NCBI RefSeq assembly: GCF_003627755.1
Contig: NZ_CP032694.1
Location: 2,037,501-2,101,500, forward strand
From: Rhizobium jaguaris
GTDB taxonomy: Bacteria; Pseudomonadota; Alphaproteobacteria; Rhizobiales; Rhizobiaceae
Length of the DNA: 64,000 nt
Direction of reading: 5' to 3'
In this document: positions 43,391 through 53,132 of the stretch, piece by piece
Layout of the letters: every line of letters starts with the position of its first letter
Numbering within the stretch: the first letter of the stretch is position 1
Translations under genes and position numbers: made by a program
The notes under the pieces: generated by a model
Databases searched by the model: none
Told to the model about the DNA's origin: nothing
What the model saw: the letters and a program-made list of their open reading frames with translations, nothing else

Positions 43391-43720
43391 CTAGTGGGCG
43401 AAGCTCATCTTGGGCTTGAACTCGCCTGTGGGCCCCTTGTCGAAGATCTGAGCGATCTGCGGATTGCGAAGCGGGACGCCGCTCTCGTCGCTAATCAGAT
43501 TCTGCTCGGACACGTATGCGACGTATTCAGTCTCGTCGTTTTCGGCGAGAAGGTGATAGAAGGGCTGGTCCTTGCTGGGCCGCACTTCCAACGGAATGGA
43601 ATTCCACCACTCTTCGGTATTGGCGAATTCCGGGTCGACGTCGAATATGACACCACGGAAGGGAAACATCCGGTGCCGAACTACGTCGCCGATATTGAAT
43701 TTTGCAGTTCGTTGTTTCAT
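43391..43720 (-). CDS. hspQ: Heat shock protein HspQ
   Basis: A 109-residue protein of the HspQ/YccV family, a small hemimethylated-DNA-binding and Lon-protease-modulating protein known as a heat-shock gene in enterobacteria. The family core is FNIGDVVRHRMFPFRGVIFD and PFYHLLAENDETEYVAYVSE. The start ATG has AAGGAAG upstream. A 6-bp hairpin GTGGTG/CACCAC (43745-43761) lies in its leader about 25 bases before the ATG; a thermosensing role is possible but unsupported. No clear RpoH promoter was recognised. Confidence 0.92.
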   Translation of the reverse strand: MKQRTAKFNIGDVVRHRMFPFRGVIFDVDPEFANTEEWWNSIPLEVRPSKDQPFYHLLAENDETEYVAYVSEQNLISDESGVPLRNPQIAQIFDKGPTGEFKPKMSFAH

Positions 43721-43917
43721 GGCGACTTCCTTTCAAGCGATCATGTGGTGGGTTTCACCACCGATATCAAGGATTCTGCCCCGATTCCTTCATCTAACCG
43801 TCACATTCGATCAACGCCGCTCGCCCCACTTTGTTCGATTCCGCGACACACGAATTATGACATCCAGCAAGGCGGCCGTGACCGAAAATGCGTCTGCCTC
43901 ACGCTTGCCAGCATGGG

Positions 43918-43942
43918 AAAGCCCCGGCGAAACCGGGGCTTT
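43918..43942 (-). terminator. Terminator of glnBA
   Basis: A 10-bp GC-rich stem AAAGCCCCGG/CCGGGGCTTT with a CGAAA loop lies 12 bases past the glnA stop on the minus strand. The following T-tract is short, but position and stability support termination. Confidence 0.75.
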
Positions 43943-43953
43943 CACCTCGGTTC

Positions 43954-45363
43954 TTATGCCGAGTAGTACATATCGTATTCAACCGGATGCGGGGTCATTT
44001 CGAAGCGCATGACCTCCTGCATCTTCAGCTCGATGAAGGCATCGATCTGATCGTCATCAAAGACGCCGCCGGCGGTCAGGAACTTGCGGTCCTTGTCCAG
44101 GCTTTCGAGCGCTTCACGCAGCGAACCGCAAACCGTCGGAATCTTCTTCAACTCCTTCGGCGGCAGATCGTACAGGTCCTTATCCATGGCCTTGCCCGGA
44201 TGGATCTTGTTCTTGATGCCGTCGAGGCCGGCCATCAGCATGGCGGCGAAGGCGAGATACGGGTTGGCGACCGGGTCCGGGAAGCGGACCTCGACGCGCT
44301 TTGCCTTCGGGTTGGAGCCGAACGGGATACGGCAGGAAGCCGAACGGTTGCGAGCCGAGTAGGCGAGCAGGACCGGAGCTTCATAGCCCGGGACGAGACG
44401 CTTGTAGGAGTTCGTCGACGGGTTGGTGAAGGCGTTGATGGCCTTGGCATGCTTGATGATGCCGCCGATGTAGTAGAGGCAGCTTTCGGAAAGGCCTGCA
44501 TATTCGTCGCCCGCGAAGGTCGGCTTGCCGCCCTTCCAGATCGACTGGTGAACGTGCATGCCCGAGCCGTTGTCGCCGAAGATCGGCTTCGGCATGAAGG
44601 TTGCCGTCTTGCCGTAGGCATTGGCGACCTGGTGAACGACGTACTTGTAGATCTGCATCTTGTCGGCGTTGCGCACCAGCGTGTCGAACTTGATGCCAAG
44701 TTCGTGCTGAGCGGCGGCGACTTCGTGGTGATGCTTTTCGACGACAACGCCCATTTCGGCGAGAACCGTCAGCATTTCCGAACGCATGTCCTGGGCGCTA
44801 TCGACCGGCGGAACCGGGAAGTAGCCGCCCTTGATACGCGGACGGTGGCCAAGGTTGCCGGTTTCGTAGTCGGTGTCGTCGTTGGACGGCAATTCGCTGG
44901 AGTCGAGCTTGAAGCCGGTATTGTAGGGATCGGCCTTGTACTTGACGTCGTCGAAGACGAAGAATTCAGCTTCCGGACCGAAGAAGGCGGTGTCGCCGAT
45001 GCCGGATGCCTTAAGATAGGCTTCAGCCTTCTTGGCGGTACCGCGCGGGTCGCGGTTATAGGCTTCGCCGGAGACCGGGTCGAGGATGTCGCAGAGGATG
45101 ACCATGGTGGACTGCGCGAAGAACGGATCCATGTGGACCGTATCGGTATCGGGCATCAGTACCATGTCGGATTCGTTGATGGCCTTCCAACCCGCAATCG
45201 AGGAGCCGTCGAACATGACGCCATCGGCGAACATGTCTTCGTCGACGCATACGATGTCCATCGTGACATGCTGCAGCTTGCCCTTGGGATCCGTGAACCG
45301 CAGGTCAACGAACTTGACGTCGTTATCCTTGATCTGTTTGAGAATTTCGCTTGCGGTCGTCAT
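43954..45363 (-). CDS. glnA: Glutamine synthetase, type I
   Basis: A 469-residue dodecameric enzyme that assimilates ammonia into glutamine. Recognisable features are [19 protein letters not shown] near residue 50, the metal-binding [14 protein letters not shown], the ATP-loop region [19 protein letters not shown] and [11 protein letters not shown]. The adenylylation target is Tyr398 in [11 protein letters not shown], so the enzyme is of the GlnE-regulated kind. It lies 62 bases downstream of glnB on the same strand, forming the classic rhizobial glnB-glnA operon. A terminator follows. The long open frame antisense to it is a codon-bias shadow. Confidence 0.98.
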   Translation of the reverse strand: MTTASEILKQIKDNDVKFVDLRFTDPKGKLQHVTMDIVCVDEDMFADGVMFDGSSIAGWKAINESDMVLMPDTDTVHMDPFFAQSTMVILCDILDPVSGEAYNRDPRGTAKKAEAYLKASGIGDTAFFGPEAEFFVFDDVKYKADPYNTGFKLDSSELPSNDDTDYETGNLGHRPRIKGGYFPVPPVDSAQDMRSEMLTVLAEMGVVVEKHHHEVAAAQHELGIKFDTLVRNADKMQIYKYVVHQVANAYGKTATFMPKPIFGDNGSGMHVHQSIWKGGKPTFAGDEYAGLSESCLYYIGGIIKHAKAINAFTNPSTNSYKRLVPGYEAPVLLAYSARNRSASCRIPFGSNPKAKRVEVRFPDPVANPYLAFAAMLMAGLDGIKNKIHPGKAMDKDLYDLPPKELKKIPTVCGSLREALESLDKDRKFLTAGGVFDDDQIDAFIELKMQEVMRFEMTPHPVEYDMYYSA

Positions 45364-45425
45364 TAAAATTTCTTCCCTTGACTTAGATGACGATTACGGG
45401 CCACGGCCGGAAAAGGCCGGGCCGA

Positions 45426-45842
<417 letters not shown>

Positions 45843-45858
45843 TCACAGAGGCCTGCCG

Positions 45859-45886
45859 TAAAAATCTCGGCGAATTGACGCCGAGA
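45859..45886 (-). terminator. Intrinsic terminator upstream of the glnB promoter
   Basis: An 8-bp stem TCTCGGCG/CGCCGAGA with a six-base loop is followed on the minus strand by TTTTTA. It lies 95 bases before glnB, just upstream of its sigma-54 promoter. It must end a transcript arising in 45887-46112. Confidence 0.8.
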
Positions 45887-46112
45887 ACCCGGATTGATGA
45901 GGATTTTTCGGAAAATTGAAAGCGATTTCGCACCGAAACGCATCAGATGAGGCAAAATTTTGCAAAAAAGTGCTGTATTTCTCACAATTGTCCTTCGAGA
46001 GGATTTTTAGCGCATCTGCATAAAAATCATGCAAATGCATGCTCTATGAGCAAATGGTGCCTCGGAATGGCGGTTGTTTTTCAGGCAGGTTTCGCATTCA
46101 ATAGTGAGCATC
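45887..46112 (-). ncRNA. Candidate small RNA or leader transcript upstream of glnB
   Basis: No protein gene is convincing here: a 65-codon minus-strand frame (46040-45843) runs through the terminator and lacks a ribosome site. The stretch lies between the nnr start and the terminator at 45859-45886, is AT-richer than its surroundings, and contains the dyad ATGCAAATGCAT. A minus-strand RNA of up to about 200 nt ending at the terminator would explain that terminator. No promoter was fixed with confidence. Confidence 0.3.
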
Positions 46113-47588
46113 ATGATGTCACAACTCGCCGATCTGCTTCTTTCGCCCGATGATATGGCTGCCGTCGATCGGGCGGCGGCCGCGTCAGGCATAGACTCCT
46201 ACGGACTTATGGAAAAGGCAGGCCAGGCTGTGGCCGCGAGCGCCCTTCGGCATTTCCCTGAGGCCTTGCGGTATGTCGTGCTCTGCGGTCCCGGCAACAA
46301 CGGCGGCGATGGTTATGTCGCGGCACTGGCCTTGCAGCAAAGCGGAGCGGTGATGCGGCTCTTCTATCTCGGCGATCCCAAAAAACTGAAAGGCGATGCT
46401 GCCCGTGCCTTTGCGGATTGTCCGGTCGTCGGCGAAACAATGGCGCGCTATTCGCCGCGCCCCGGGGATATCGTCATCGATGCCATTTTCGGCGCCGGCC
46501 TCTCTCGTTCCGTCCCTGATGAAGTTGCTGCAGTCATCGCGGAGATTACGGAGGCCCGCCTTCCCGTCATCGCCGTCGATTTGCCCTCCGGCCTTGACGG
46601 TCGCAGCGGTCAGGTGCTCGGCACCGCCTTCCGCGCTGTGCGGACGGTCACGTTCATGACCCGCAAGCCTGGTCATCTGCTGATGCCGGGGCGGGACCTT
46701 TGCGGCGTGTTGGAGGTTTTCGATATCGGCATTCCAGCACGCATTGTCCGCGCGCAGGCGAACGGCATGATCGCGGAAAACACGCCGGCGCAATGGCAGG
46801 CGGACCTGCCTACGGCCGCGACGGATACTCACAAATACAAGCGCGGCCATCTGGTGGTCTTTTCCGGCGGCGCGACGGTGACGGGTGCGGCGCGCATGTC
46901 GGCTATGGCCGGGCTGAAGGCGGGGGCAGGGCTCGTCACCATCGCCTCGCCGGAACAGGCGCTGGCCGTCAATGCGGGCCTGCTGACCGCGATCATGCTG
47001 CGCGTGGTCGACGACGAAACCGCCCTGCGTGCCTGGCTTGCCGACCAGCGCCTCTCGACTTTCGTCCTCGGCCCCGGCTTCGGCGCGGGCGAGAAGGCTC
47101 GGCAATTTGTGCTGGCCCTCAGCGAACGCCATCTGGTGCTCGATGCTGACGGTATCACGTCATTTCGCGATGATCCGCAACGTTTGTTTGATGCTTTTGC
47201 TGACGGTCCGACACGCTTGGTGCTGACGCCACATGAGGGTGAGTTCGCCCGCCTTTTCCCCGATATCGCTGCAGACAATACGTTGAGTAAGGTCGAGAAG
47301 GCGAGGGCGGCGGCGGCACGCGCCCATGCCGCCATCATCTATAAGGGCGCCGACAGCGTCATTGCCGCACCCGACGGCCGGGCGCTGATCAACGCCAATG
47401 CCCCGTCATGGCTTGCCACTGCTGGCTCAGGCGACGTACTCGCCGGCATCATCGGCGGACTTATGACGCAAGGGGCACCCGCATTCGAAGCTGCGGCGGC
47501 TGGTGTCTGGCTGCATGGCGTGGCCGGGCAGAGGGCGGCAAAGGGGTTGACGGCCGAAGACCTCGTCGCTCACGTCACACCTTTCTGA
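46113..47588 (+). CDS. nnr: Bifunctional NAD(P)H-hydrate epimerase / ADP-dependent dehydratase
   Basis: A 491-residue repair enzyme that converts damaged hydrated NAD(P)H back to NAD(P)H. The N-terminal epimerase (YjeF_N) has VLCGPGNNGGDGYVAALAL and DAIFGAGLSRSVPDEV. The C-terminal ribokinase-like dehydratase has HKYKRGHLVVFSGGATVTGA, VLTPHEGEFARLFPD and the ATP/ADP site TAGSGDVLAGIIGGL. The start is one of two tandem ATGs at 46113 and 46116; an in-frame GTG at 46104 is possible. It converges on the DUF72 gene with six bases between stops. It is divergent from the glnB upstream region. Confidence 0.95.
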   Translation: MMSQLADLLLSPDDMAAVDRAAAASGIDSYGLMEKAGQAVAASALRHFPEALRYVVLCGPGNNGGDGYVAALALQQSGAVMRLFYLGDPKKLKGDAARAFADCPVVGETMARYSPRPGDIVIDAIFGAGLSRSVPDEVAAVIAEITEARLPVIAVDLPSGLDGRSGQVLGTAFRAVRTVTFMTRKPGHLLMPGRDLCGVLEVFDIGIPARIVRAQANGMIAENTPAQWQADLPTAATDTHKYKRGHLVVFSGGATVTGAARMSAMAGLKAGAGLVTIASPEQALAVNAGLLTAIMLRVVDDETALRAWLADQRLSTFVLGPGFGAGEKARQFVLALSERHLVLDADGITSFRDDPQRLFDAFADGPTRLVLTPHEGEFARLFPDIAADNTLSKVEKARAAAARAHAAIIYKGADSVIAAPDGRALINANAPSWLATAGSGDVLAGIIGGLMTQGAPAFEAAAAGVWLHGVAGQRAAKGLTAEDLVAHVTPF

Positions 47589-47594
47589 CAACCG

Positions 47595-48401
47595 CTATTT
47601 CACCACTTCTTCCTGCAACGCGATCGCGCCATGCGGCGCATTGACCTTGCCCTCGTGGATCATGAAGGCAAAGACGTCGCGTGGCTCAGCCTTGACCTTG
47701 CGAACTCCATCGATCAGCGGCAGATCATCAGGTATCCCGCCCTCGGCCCACGTTTCCAACCGCTTCGCCCAGGCCTTCAAGTCCTTCGGCGCGTAACAGG
47801 TCTTTATGTCGTCAGAACCCTTCTGTAGGCGGGCATAGACGAAATCGGCGGTGACATCGGCGATCATCGGATATTCAAAGTGTTCGGCGCAAACCGGCGC
47901 GACATTGTATTTGGCGAGCAGAGCAATGAATTCCGGCACCTTGAACGAGTCATGCCTGACCTCGACGACGTGCTTGAGCGCCAAGCCGTCCTGTTTGCTC
48001 GGCAGCAATTTCAGGAATGCCTCGAAATCATCCGGATCGAACTTCTTGGTCGGAGCGAATTGCCAGAGTAGCGGCCCGAGATGGGCGCCCAGTTCGCTGA
48101 TACCGGAGTCGAGGAAGCGTTGCATCGATTCGCCGGCTTCGGAGAGCACACGCCGGTTGGTGACGAAACGCGTCGCCTTGAGCGAGAAGATGAAACCATC
48201 AGGCACATCGGCCGCCCATTTGGCAAAAACCTCCGGCTTCTGCGTGCTGTAATAGGTGCCGTTGACCTCGATCACCCTCAGCTTGCGGCTGGCGAAATTG
48301 AGCTCGTCCTTCTGCTTCAGCGTGTCGGGATAAAATGTCCCGCGCCAAGGCTCAAAGGTCCAGCCGCCGATACCGGTTCGGATCGTGCCTGCAGTGGTCA
48401 T
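47595..48401 (-). CDS. DUF72 domain-containing protein (YecE-like)
   Basis: A 268-residue protein of the DUF72/YecE family, a TIM-barrel fold of unknown function. Family motifs are RTGIGGWTFEPWRGTFYP at the N-terminus, EVNGTYYSTQKPEVFAKWA, GPLLWQFAPTKKFD and VEVRHDSFKVPEF. I chose the ATG at 48401, with GGAGGAGAG just upstream; four more codons are open. It is downstream of uvrA (29-base gap, same strand), so it may be co-transcribed with uvrA and SOS-regulated. Confidence 0.9.
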   Translation of the reverse strand: MTTAGTIRTGIGGWTFEPWRGTFYPDTLKQKDELNFASRKLRVIEVNGTYYSTQKPEVFAKWAADVPDGFIFSLKATRFVTNRRVLSEAGESMQRFLDSGISELGAHLGPLLWQFAPTKKFDPDDFEAFLKLLPSKQDGLALKHVVEVRHDSFKVPEFIALLAKYNVAPVCAEHFEYPMIADVTADFVYARLQKGSDDIKTCYAPKDLKAWAKRLETWAEGGIPDDLPLIDGVRKVKAEPRDVFAFMIHEGKVNAPHGAIALQEEVVK

Positions 48402-48430
48402 TCTCTCCTCCATTGATCGGCTAGGTTAGC

Positions 48431-51352
48431 TCACTCTGCGGCAACCACCTTCTTCATCGGCCGCCGCTCCAGCAGTTCCTTCAGAAACTGACCGGTATAG
48501 GACCGCTTCTCCTTGACGATCGCTTCAGGTGTGCCGACCGCAACGATCTCCCCGCCGCCATCGCCGCCTTCGGGACCGAAGTCGAGGATCCAGTCGGCGG
48601 TCTTGATGACCTCGAGATTATGCTCGATAACAACAACCGAATTGCCCTGATTGACCAGCTCGTGCAGCATTTCCAGGAGTTTAGCGACGTCGTGGAAATG
48701 CAGGCCGGTGGTTGGTTCGTCAAGGATATAAAGGGTGCGGCCCGTCGATCGCTTCGATAGTTCCTTGGCTAGCTTGACGCGCTGCGCCTCGCCACCCGAA
48801 AGCGTATTAGCCTGTTGGCCGACCTTGATATAGCCGAGACCGACATCTTTCAGCGACTGCAGTTTGTCGCGCACGGCTGGAACGGCCGCGAAGAAATCGA
48901 CGCCCTCTTCGACTGTCATGTCGAGCACATCGGCGATCGACTTGGTCTTGAAGGTGACGTCCAGAGTTTCTCTGTTGTAGCGCTTGCCGTGGCAGACGTC
49001 ACAGGTGACGTAAACGTCAGGCAAGAAGTGCATTTCGATCTTGATGACGCCATCGCCCTGGCAGGCTTCGCAGCGGCCGCCCTTGACGTTGAAGGAGAAG
49101 CGACCGGGCTGATAGCCACGCGCCTTGGCCTCCGGCAGACCGGCGAACCAGTCGCGGATCGGCGTGAAGGCGCCGGTATAAGTTGCCGGGTTCGATCGCG
49201 GCGTGCGGCCGATCGGCGACTGGTCGATGTCTATCACCTTGTCGATATGTTCGAAGCCGTCGATGCGATCATGATCGGCCGGGATTTCGCGCGCGCCCAT
49301 GACGCGGCGGGCGGCAGACTTGTAGAGCGTCTCGATCAGGAACGTGGACTTGCCGCCGCCGGAAACGCCGGTGACCGCGGTGAAGACGCCGAGTGGGATC
49401 GAGGCCGTGACGTTCTTAAGGTTATTGCCTCTTGCGCCGATAACCTTGATCTCCTTGCCCTTCTTGACCTTGCGGCGCTCGTCGGGAACGGGAACGCCAA
49501 GCTCGCCGGAGAGATATTTGCCGGTCAGCGACTTCGGATTGGCCATGACGTCCCGCGGCGTGCCATGTGCCACGATCTCGCCGCCATGGACACCGGCGGC
49601 CGGACCGATATCGACGACATCATCCGCCGTCAGGATCGCATCCTCGTCGTGTTCGACGACGATCACCGTGTTGCCGATGTCGCGCAGATGTTTCAGCGTT
49701 TCCAGCAGACGGGCATTGTCGCGCTGATGCAGACCGATCGACGGTTCGTCCAGCACATAGAGCACGCCCGTCAGGCCCGAGCCGATCTGCGAGGCAAGGC
49801 GAATGCGCTGGCTTTCGCCGCCGGACAACGTACCGGAATTGCGCGACAGGCTTAGATATTCGAGGCCGACATCGTTGAGGAAACGCAGGCGGTCGCGGAT
49901 CTCCTTGAGGATACGCACGGCGATCTCGTTCTGCTTGTCGGTGAACGTCGCAGGCAGTCCTTCGAACCAGTCGCGGGCAACGCGGATCGACATTTCTGCG
50001 GTCTGGCTGATATGCAGCTTGTTGATCTTTACCGCCAGCGCTTCCGGCTTCAGGCGATAGCCATTGCAGGCCGGGCAGGGGGCTGCCGACATGAAACGCT
50101 CGATTTCCTCGCGCGCCCAGGCGGAATCCGTTTCTTTCCAGCGGCGTTCGAGGTTCGGCACAATGCCCTCGAAATTCTTATGCGTCGTGTAGGACCGGGC
50201 GCCGTCGGCGTAATGAAACTCAATCTTGTCCTCGGTGCCGTTCAGGATGACGTCTTTCGCCGTATTGGACAACTCGCTCCAGCGGCTGCCAAGCTTGAAA
50301 CCGTAATGCTTGCCGAGCGCTTCCAGCGTCTGATTGTAATAAGGCGAGGTCGACTTGGCCCAGGGCGCAATGGCGCCGTCGCGCAGCGTGCGCTCCGGCT
50401 CCGGCACAATCAGGGCGGGATCGATCTTTTGCAGCGAACCCAGCCCGTCGCAGGAAGGGCAGGCGCCGAAGGGATTGTTGAACGAAAACAGCCGCGGCTC
50501 GATCTCAGGAATGGTGAAACCGGAAACCGGGCAGGCGAACTTTTCCGAAAACAGCACGCGCTCATGCGTCTCGTTCAACGACTTGTTGGCCGAGCCGCCG
50601 GCCGCGGTTTCTTCCGGCGGCAACGGTTTGTCGGCGAATTCCGCGATGGCGAGGCCGTCGGCAAGGCGCAACGACGTTTCGAAGCTGTCCGCCAGACGCG
50701 CTGAGACGTCGGGCCTGATGACGATACGGTCGACTACCACGTCGATATCGTGTTTGTACTTCTTGTCGAGCGCCGGGACATCGGCGATCTCGTAAAACTG
50801 GCCGTCGACCTTGACGCGCTGGAAGCCCTTCTTCATGAGCTCCGCCAGTTCCTTCTTGTACTCGCCCTTGCGGCCGCGCACGAGCGGCGCCAGGATATAA
50901 AGCCTGGTGCCTTCGCCGAAGGCGAGCACGCGGTCGACCATCTGGCTGACCGTCTGGCTCTCGATCGGCAGGCCGGTGGCCGGCGAATAGGGCACCCCGA
51001 CGCGGGCGAATAGAAGACGCATATAGTCGTAGATTTCAGTGACCGTGCCGACCGTCGAGCGCGGGTTGCGCGACGTGGTCTTCTGCTCGATCGAAATCGC
51101 TGGCGACAGGCCGTCGATCTGATCGACGTCCGGCTTCTGCATCATTTCCAGGAATTGCCGCGCATAGGCCGACAGGCTCTCGACGTAGCGGCGCTGTCCC
51201 TCGGCATAGATCGTGTCGAAGGCGAGCGAGGACTTGCCGGAGCCTGAAAGGCCCGTCATGACGATCAGCTTGTTGCGCGGAAGATCGAGATCGATCCCCT
51301 TGAGATTGTGCTCGCGCGCGCCACGTATGGAAATAGTCTTCAGTTCATTCAT
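48431..51352 (-). CDS. uvrA: UvrABC excinuclease subunit A
   Basis: A 973-residue damage-recognition ATPase of nucleotide excision repair. The first nucleotide-binding domain has Walker [21 protein letters not shown] at residues about 32-51. Zinc motifs CxxC appear in [11 protein letters not shown] and [19 protein letters not shown] followed by [10 protein letters not shown]. The ABC signatures are [16 protein letters not shown] and [16 protein letters not shown], and the second Walker A is [13 protein letters not shown]. The length is slightly above E. coli (940). An alphaproteobacterial SOS box lies 122 bases upstream, between it and the divergent ssb gene. Confidence 0.98.
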   Translation of the reverse strand: MNELKTISIRGAREHNLKGIDLDLPRNKLIVMTGLSGSGKSSLAFDTIYAEGQRRYVESLSAYARQFLEMMQKPDVDQIDGLSPAISIEQKTTSRNPRSTVGTVTEIYDYMRLLFARVGVPYSPATGLPIESQTVSQMVDRVLAFGEGTRLYILAPLVRGRKGEYKKELAELMKKGFQRVKVDGQFYEIADVPALDKKYKHDIDVVVDRIVIRPDVSARLADSFETSLRLADGLAIAEFADKPLPPEETAAGGSANKSLNETHERVLFSEKFACPVSGFTIPEIEPRLFSFNNPFGACPSCDGLGSLQKIDPALIVPEPERTLRDGAIAPWAKSTSPYYNQTLEALGKHYGFKLGSRWSELSNTAKDVILNGTEDKIEFHYADGARSYTTHKNFEGIVPNLERRWKETDSAWAREEIERFMSAAPCPACNGYRLKPEALAVKINKLHISQTAEMSIRVARDWFEGLPATFTDKQNEIAVRILKEIRDRLRFLNDVGLEYLSLSRNSGTLSGGESQRIRLASQIGSGLTGVLYVLDEPSIGLHQRDNARLLETLKHLRDIGNTVIVVEHDEDAILTADDVVDIGPAAGVHGGEIVAHGTPRDVMANPKSLTGKYLSGELGVPVPDERRKVKKGKEIKVIGARGNNLKNVTASIPLGVFTAVTGVSGGGKSTFLIETLYKSAARRVMGAREIPADHDRIDGFEHIDKVIDIDQSPIGRTPRSNPATYTGAFTPIRDWFAGLPEAKARGYQPGRFSFNVKGGRCEACQGDGVIKIEMHFLPDVYVTCDVCHGKRYNRETLDVTFKTKSIADVLDMTVEEGVDFFAAVPAVRDKLQSLKDVGLGYIKVGQQANTLSGGEAQRVKLAKELSKRSTGRTLYILDEPTTGLHFHDVAKLLEMLHELVNQGNSVVVIEHNLEVIKTADWILDFGPEGGDGGGEIVAVGTPEAIVKEKRSYTGQFLKELLERRPMKKVVAAE

Positions 51353-51473
51353 CGTCGTCTGCTGGTCCCTTGGTGTCTGCCCTTATTTAGTGATGCCCGC
51401 CCGTGAGTCGAGGCTGAAATGAAGGACAACGCCGGGTTTTCGATTCGGTTGACAGGATCATAGAGGTGAATTA

Positions 51474-51488
51474 GAACAAAGAAAGAAC
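51474..51488 (-). promoter_or_regulatory. LexA (SOS) box between uvrA and ssb
   Basis: GAAC-AAAGAAA-GAAC on the plus strand reads GTTC-N7-GTTC on the minus strand, the direct-repeat SOS box of alphaproteobacteria. It is placed 122 bases before uvrA and 156 before ssb, so LexA could repress both. A TATAAT -10-like hexamer for ssb lies at 51520-51525. Confidence 0.75.
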
Positions 51489-51643
51489 AAATTTGCCTCT
51501 GGGTCAAGGTCGCATGCTGTATAATGTCTGTGGATGACCGCGGCATATGGTGCCGCTTAAATAGCGCCTGATGGCGGCAATGGTCTAAGGTGCGTGGATA
51601 GAATTTCAGAGCCGTCGATAGGCGGCAAGCAGGGTAGGTAATC

Positions 51644-52204
51644 ATGGCCGGTAGTGTGAACAAGGTAATTCTGGTTGGAAATCTCGGGGCGGACCCGGAA
51701 ATCCGCCGCACGCAGGACGGCCGTCCGATCGCCAACCTCAACATCGCGACGTCGGAAACCTGGCGCGACCGCAATTCCGGCGAGCGCCGGGAAAAGACGG
51801 AGTGGCACCGCGTGGTGATCTTCAACGAAGGTCTCTGCAAGGTCGCCGAGCAGTATCTGAAGAAGGGCGCCAAGGTCTATATCGAGGGCGCTCTCCAGAC
51901 GCGCAAATGGCAGGATCAGAACGGCCAGGATCGTTATTCGACCGAGGTCGTACTGCAGGGCTTCAATTCGACGCTGACCATGCTGGACGGCCGTGGCGAA
52001 GGCGGCGGCGCTGTCGAAGGCGGCCGCGGTGGACGCGGAGGCGGTGACTTTGGCGGTGGTTACGGCGGCGACTATGGCGGTGATGACTATGGTCAGCCTT
52101 CGTCGCAATCCTCTGGCCGCAGCGCCGGCGGTAATCGTGGCGGTGCCGCAAGCAGCAGCGGCGGCAATTTCTCGCGTGACCTGGACGACGATATCCCGTT
52201 CTGA
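51644..52204 (+). CDS. ssb: Single-stranded DNA-binding protein
   Basis: A 186-residue SSB that coats single-stranded DNA in replication, recombination and repair. The N-terminal OB fold is clear ([60 protein letters not shown]). A glycine-rich linker follows from about residue 118, and the tail ends in the acidic partner-binding tip DLDDDIPF. It is divergent from uvrA with a shared SOS box, the arrangement known from many proteobacteria. Confidence 0.98.
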   Translation: MAGSVNKVILVGNLGADPEIRRTQDGRPIANLNIATSETWRDRNSGERREKTEWHRVVIFNEGLCKVAEQYLKKGAKVYIEGALQTRKWQDQNGQDRYSTEVVLQGFNSTLTMLDGRGEGGGAVEGGRGGRGGGDFGGGYGGDYGGDDYGQPSSQSSGRSAGGNRGGAASSSGGNFSRDLDDDIPF

Positions 52205-52248
52205 TCGCGCGGCTTTGATCTGTAGGTCATACCGGATTGAATTGAATG

Positions 52249-52275
52249 GCCCGCCTTTCCCGGCGGGCTTATTTT
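52249..52275 (+). terminator. Intrinsic terminator of ssb
   Basis: A 7-bp stem GCCCGCC/GGCGGGC is followed by TTATTTTA, 45 bases after ssb. The T-rich side overlaps the marC stop codon on the other strand, so it may serve both genes. Confidence 0.88.
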
Positions 52276-52906
52276 ATGCGAGCTTGAGTGCCGCTTTCGC
52301 CCCATCCACGACGAATTGGGCGGCGAGCGCGGCGAGGATGACGCCGAGCAGGCGTGTCAGGATGGCGCGGCCGGTTGATCCCAGCATGCGATCGAGCCTG
52401 TCCGAGACGGCCAAAGCTGCGAAGACCAGTCCGAGATTGACGGCGATAACGAGGATCAATTGGGCTCGGTCAAACGTGGTCTGCAGCGAACCGGCCAGCA
52501 GGATGGTTGCCGAAATGGCGCCCGGTCCCGCGATCAGCGGCAAAGCCAAGGGAAATACCGCGATATTCTGGATATGATCCTTGGTGATTGCGACTTCCGT
52601 CGTCTTTTCCTTCCTATCCTGCCGTCTCTCGAACACCATCTCGAAGGCGATCCAGAAGAGCAGCAGGCCGCCGGCGATGCGGAAGGCGCCGATGGAAATG
52701 CCGAGAATGCCGAGCACGCTGGCACCGAACAAGGCAAAGGCCGCCAGGATGAAGAATGCAATCAGCGAACCACGCAATGCCACCTGGTGGCGTTGAGCTC
52801 GGTTCATGCCGGTTGTAAGGCCGATGAAGAGCGGAGCAAGACCTGGCGGATCGACGGTAACGAGCAGCGTTGTGAAGGCATTGATCAGCGTGTCCGCGCT
52901 CGCCAT
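52274..52906 (-). CDS. marC: MarC family membrane protein
   Basis: A 210-residue inner-membrane protein of the MarC/YchE/YhgN family with six membrane segments. Typical stretches are TTLLVTVDPPGLAPLFIGLT at the N-terminus, SIGAFRIAGGLLLFWIAFEM and VFPLALPLIAGPGAISATIL. Despite its name the family has no proven role in antibiotic resistance and its function is unknown. It converges on ssb and is divergent from gyrA across a 226-base region. Confidence 0.92.
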   Translation of the reverse strand: MASADTLINAFTTLLVTVDPPGLAPLFIGLTTGMNRAQRHQVALRGSLIAFFILAAFALFGASVLGILGISIGAFRIAGGLLLFWIAFEMVFERRQDRKEKTTEVAITKDHIQNIAVFPLALPLIAGPGAISATILLAGSLQTTFDRAQLILVIAVNLGLVFAALAVSDRLDRMLGSTGRAILTRLLGVILAALAAQFVVDGAKAALKLA

Positions 52907-53067
52907 ATGATCCCCGGCACTTGTTTCTAATTTGTTGTTGGTCCATTGATATGCGAGGAATGTGGTTTCGCAAAGCGCAATGCGGCGCTACTGAGACCTT
53001 CTGCCACGGAAATGTTCGATTTGGCGGGTTAAGAGGGCAAAAGCCTGTTCAAAAGCACCGGTCAAAA

Positions 53068-53097
53068 TTGGCGCTGACTGGGCCTTTCGGCTATAAA
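53068..53097 (+). promoter_or_regulatory. Probable gyrA promoter
   Basis: TTGGCG (53068-53073) and TATAAA (53092-53097) are separated by 18 bases, 35 bases before the gyrA start. The assignment is inferred from the consensus match and position. Confidence 0.5.
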
Positions 53098-53132
53098 TTC
53101 CGCAGTGATTCTAAAAGAGATCGTGATCTGTT

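Noticed and set aside
43888..45366. 492-codon plus-strand open frame opposite glnA
   Set aside because: It is a codon-bias shadow of glnA. glnA is unmistakable and the antisense product has no recognisable domain.
45843..46040. 65-codon minus-strand frame upstream of glnB
   Set aside because: It reads through an intrinsic terminator and has no ribosome site or recognisable content.
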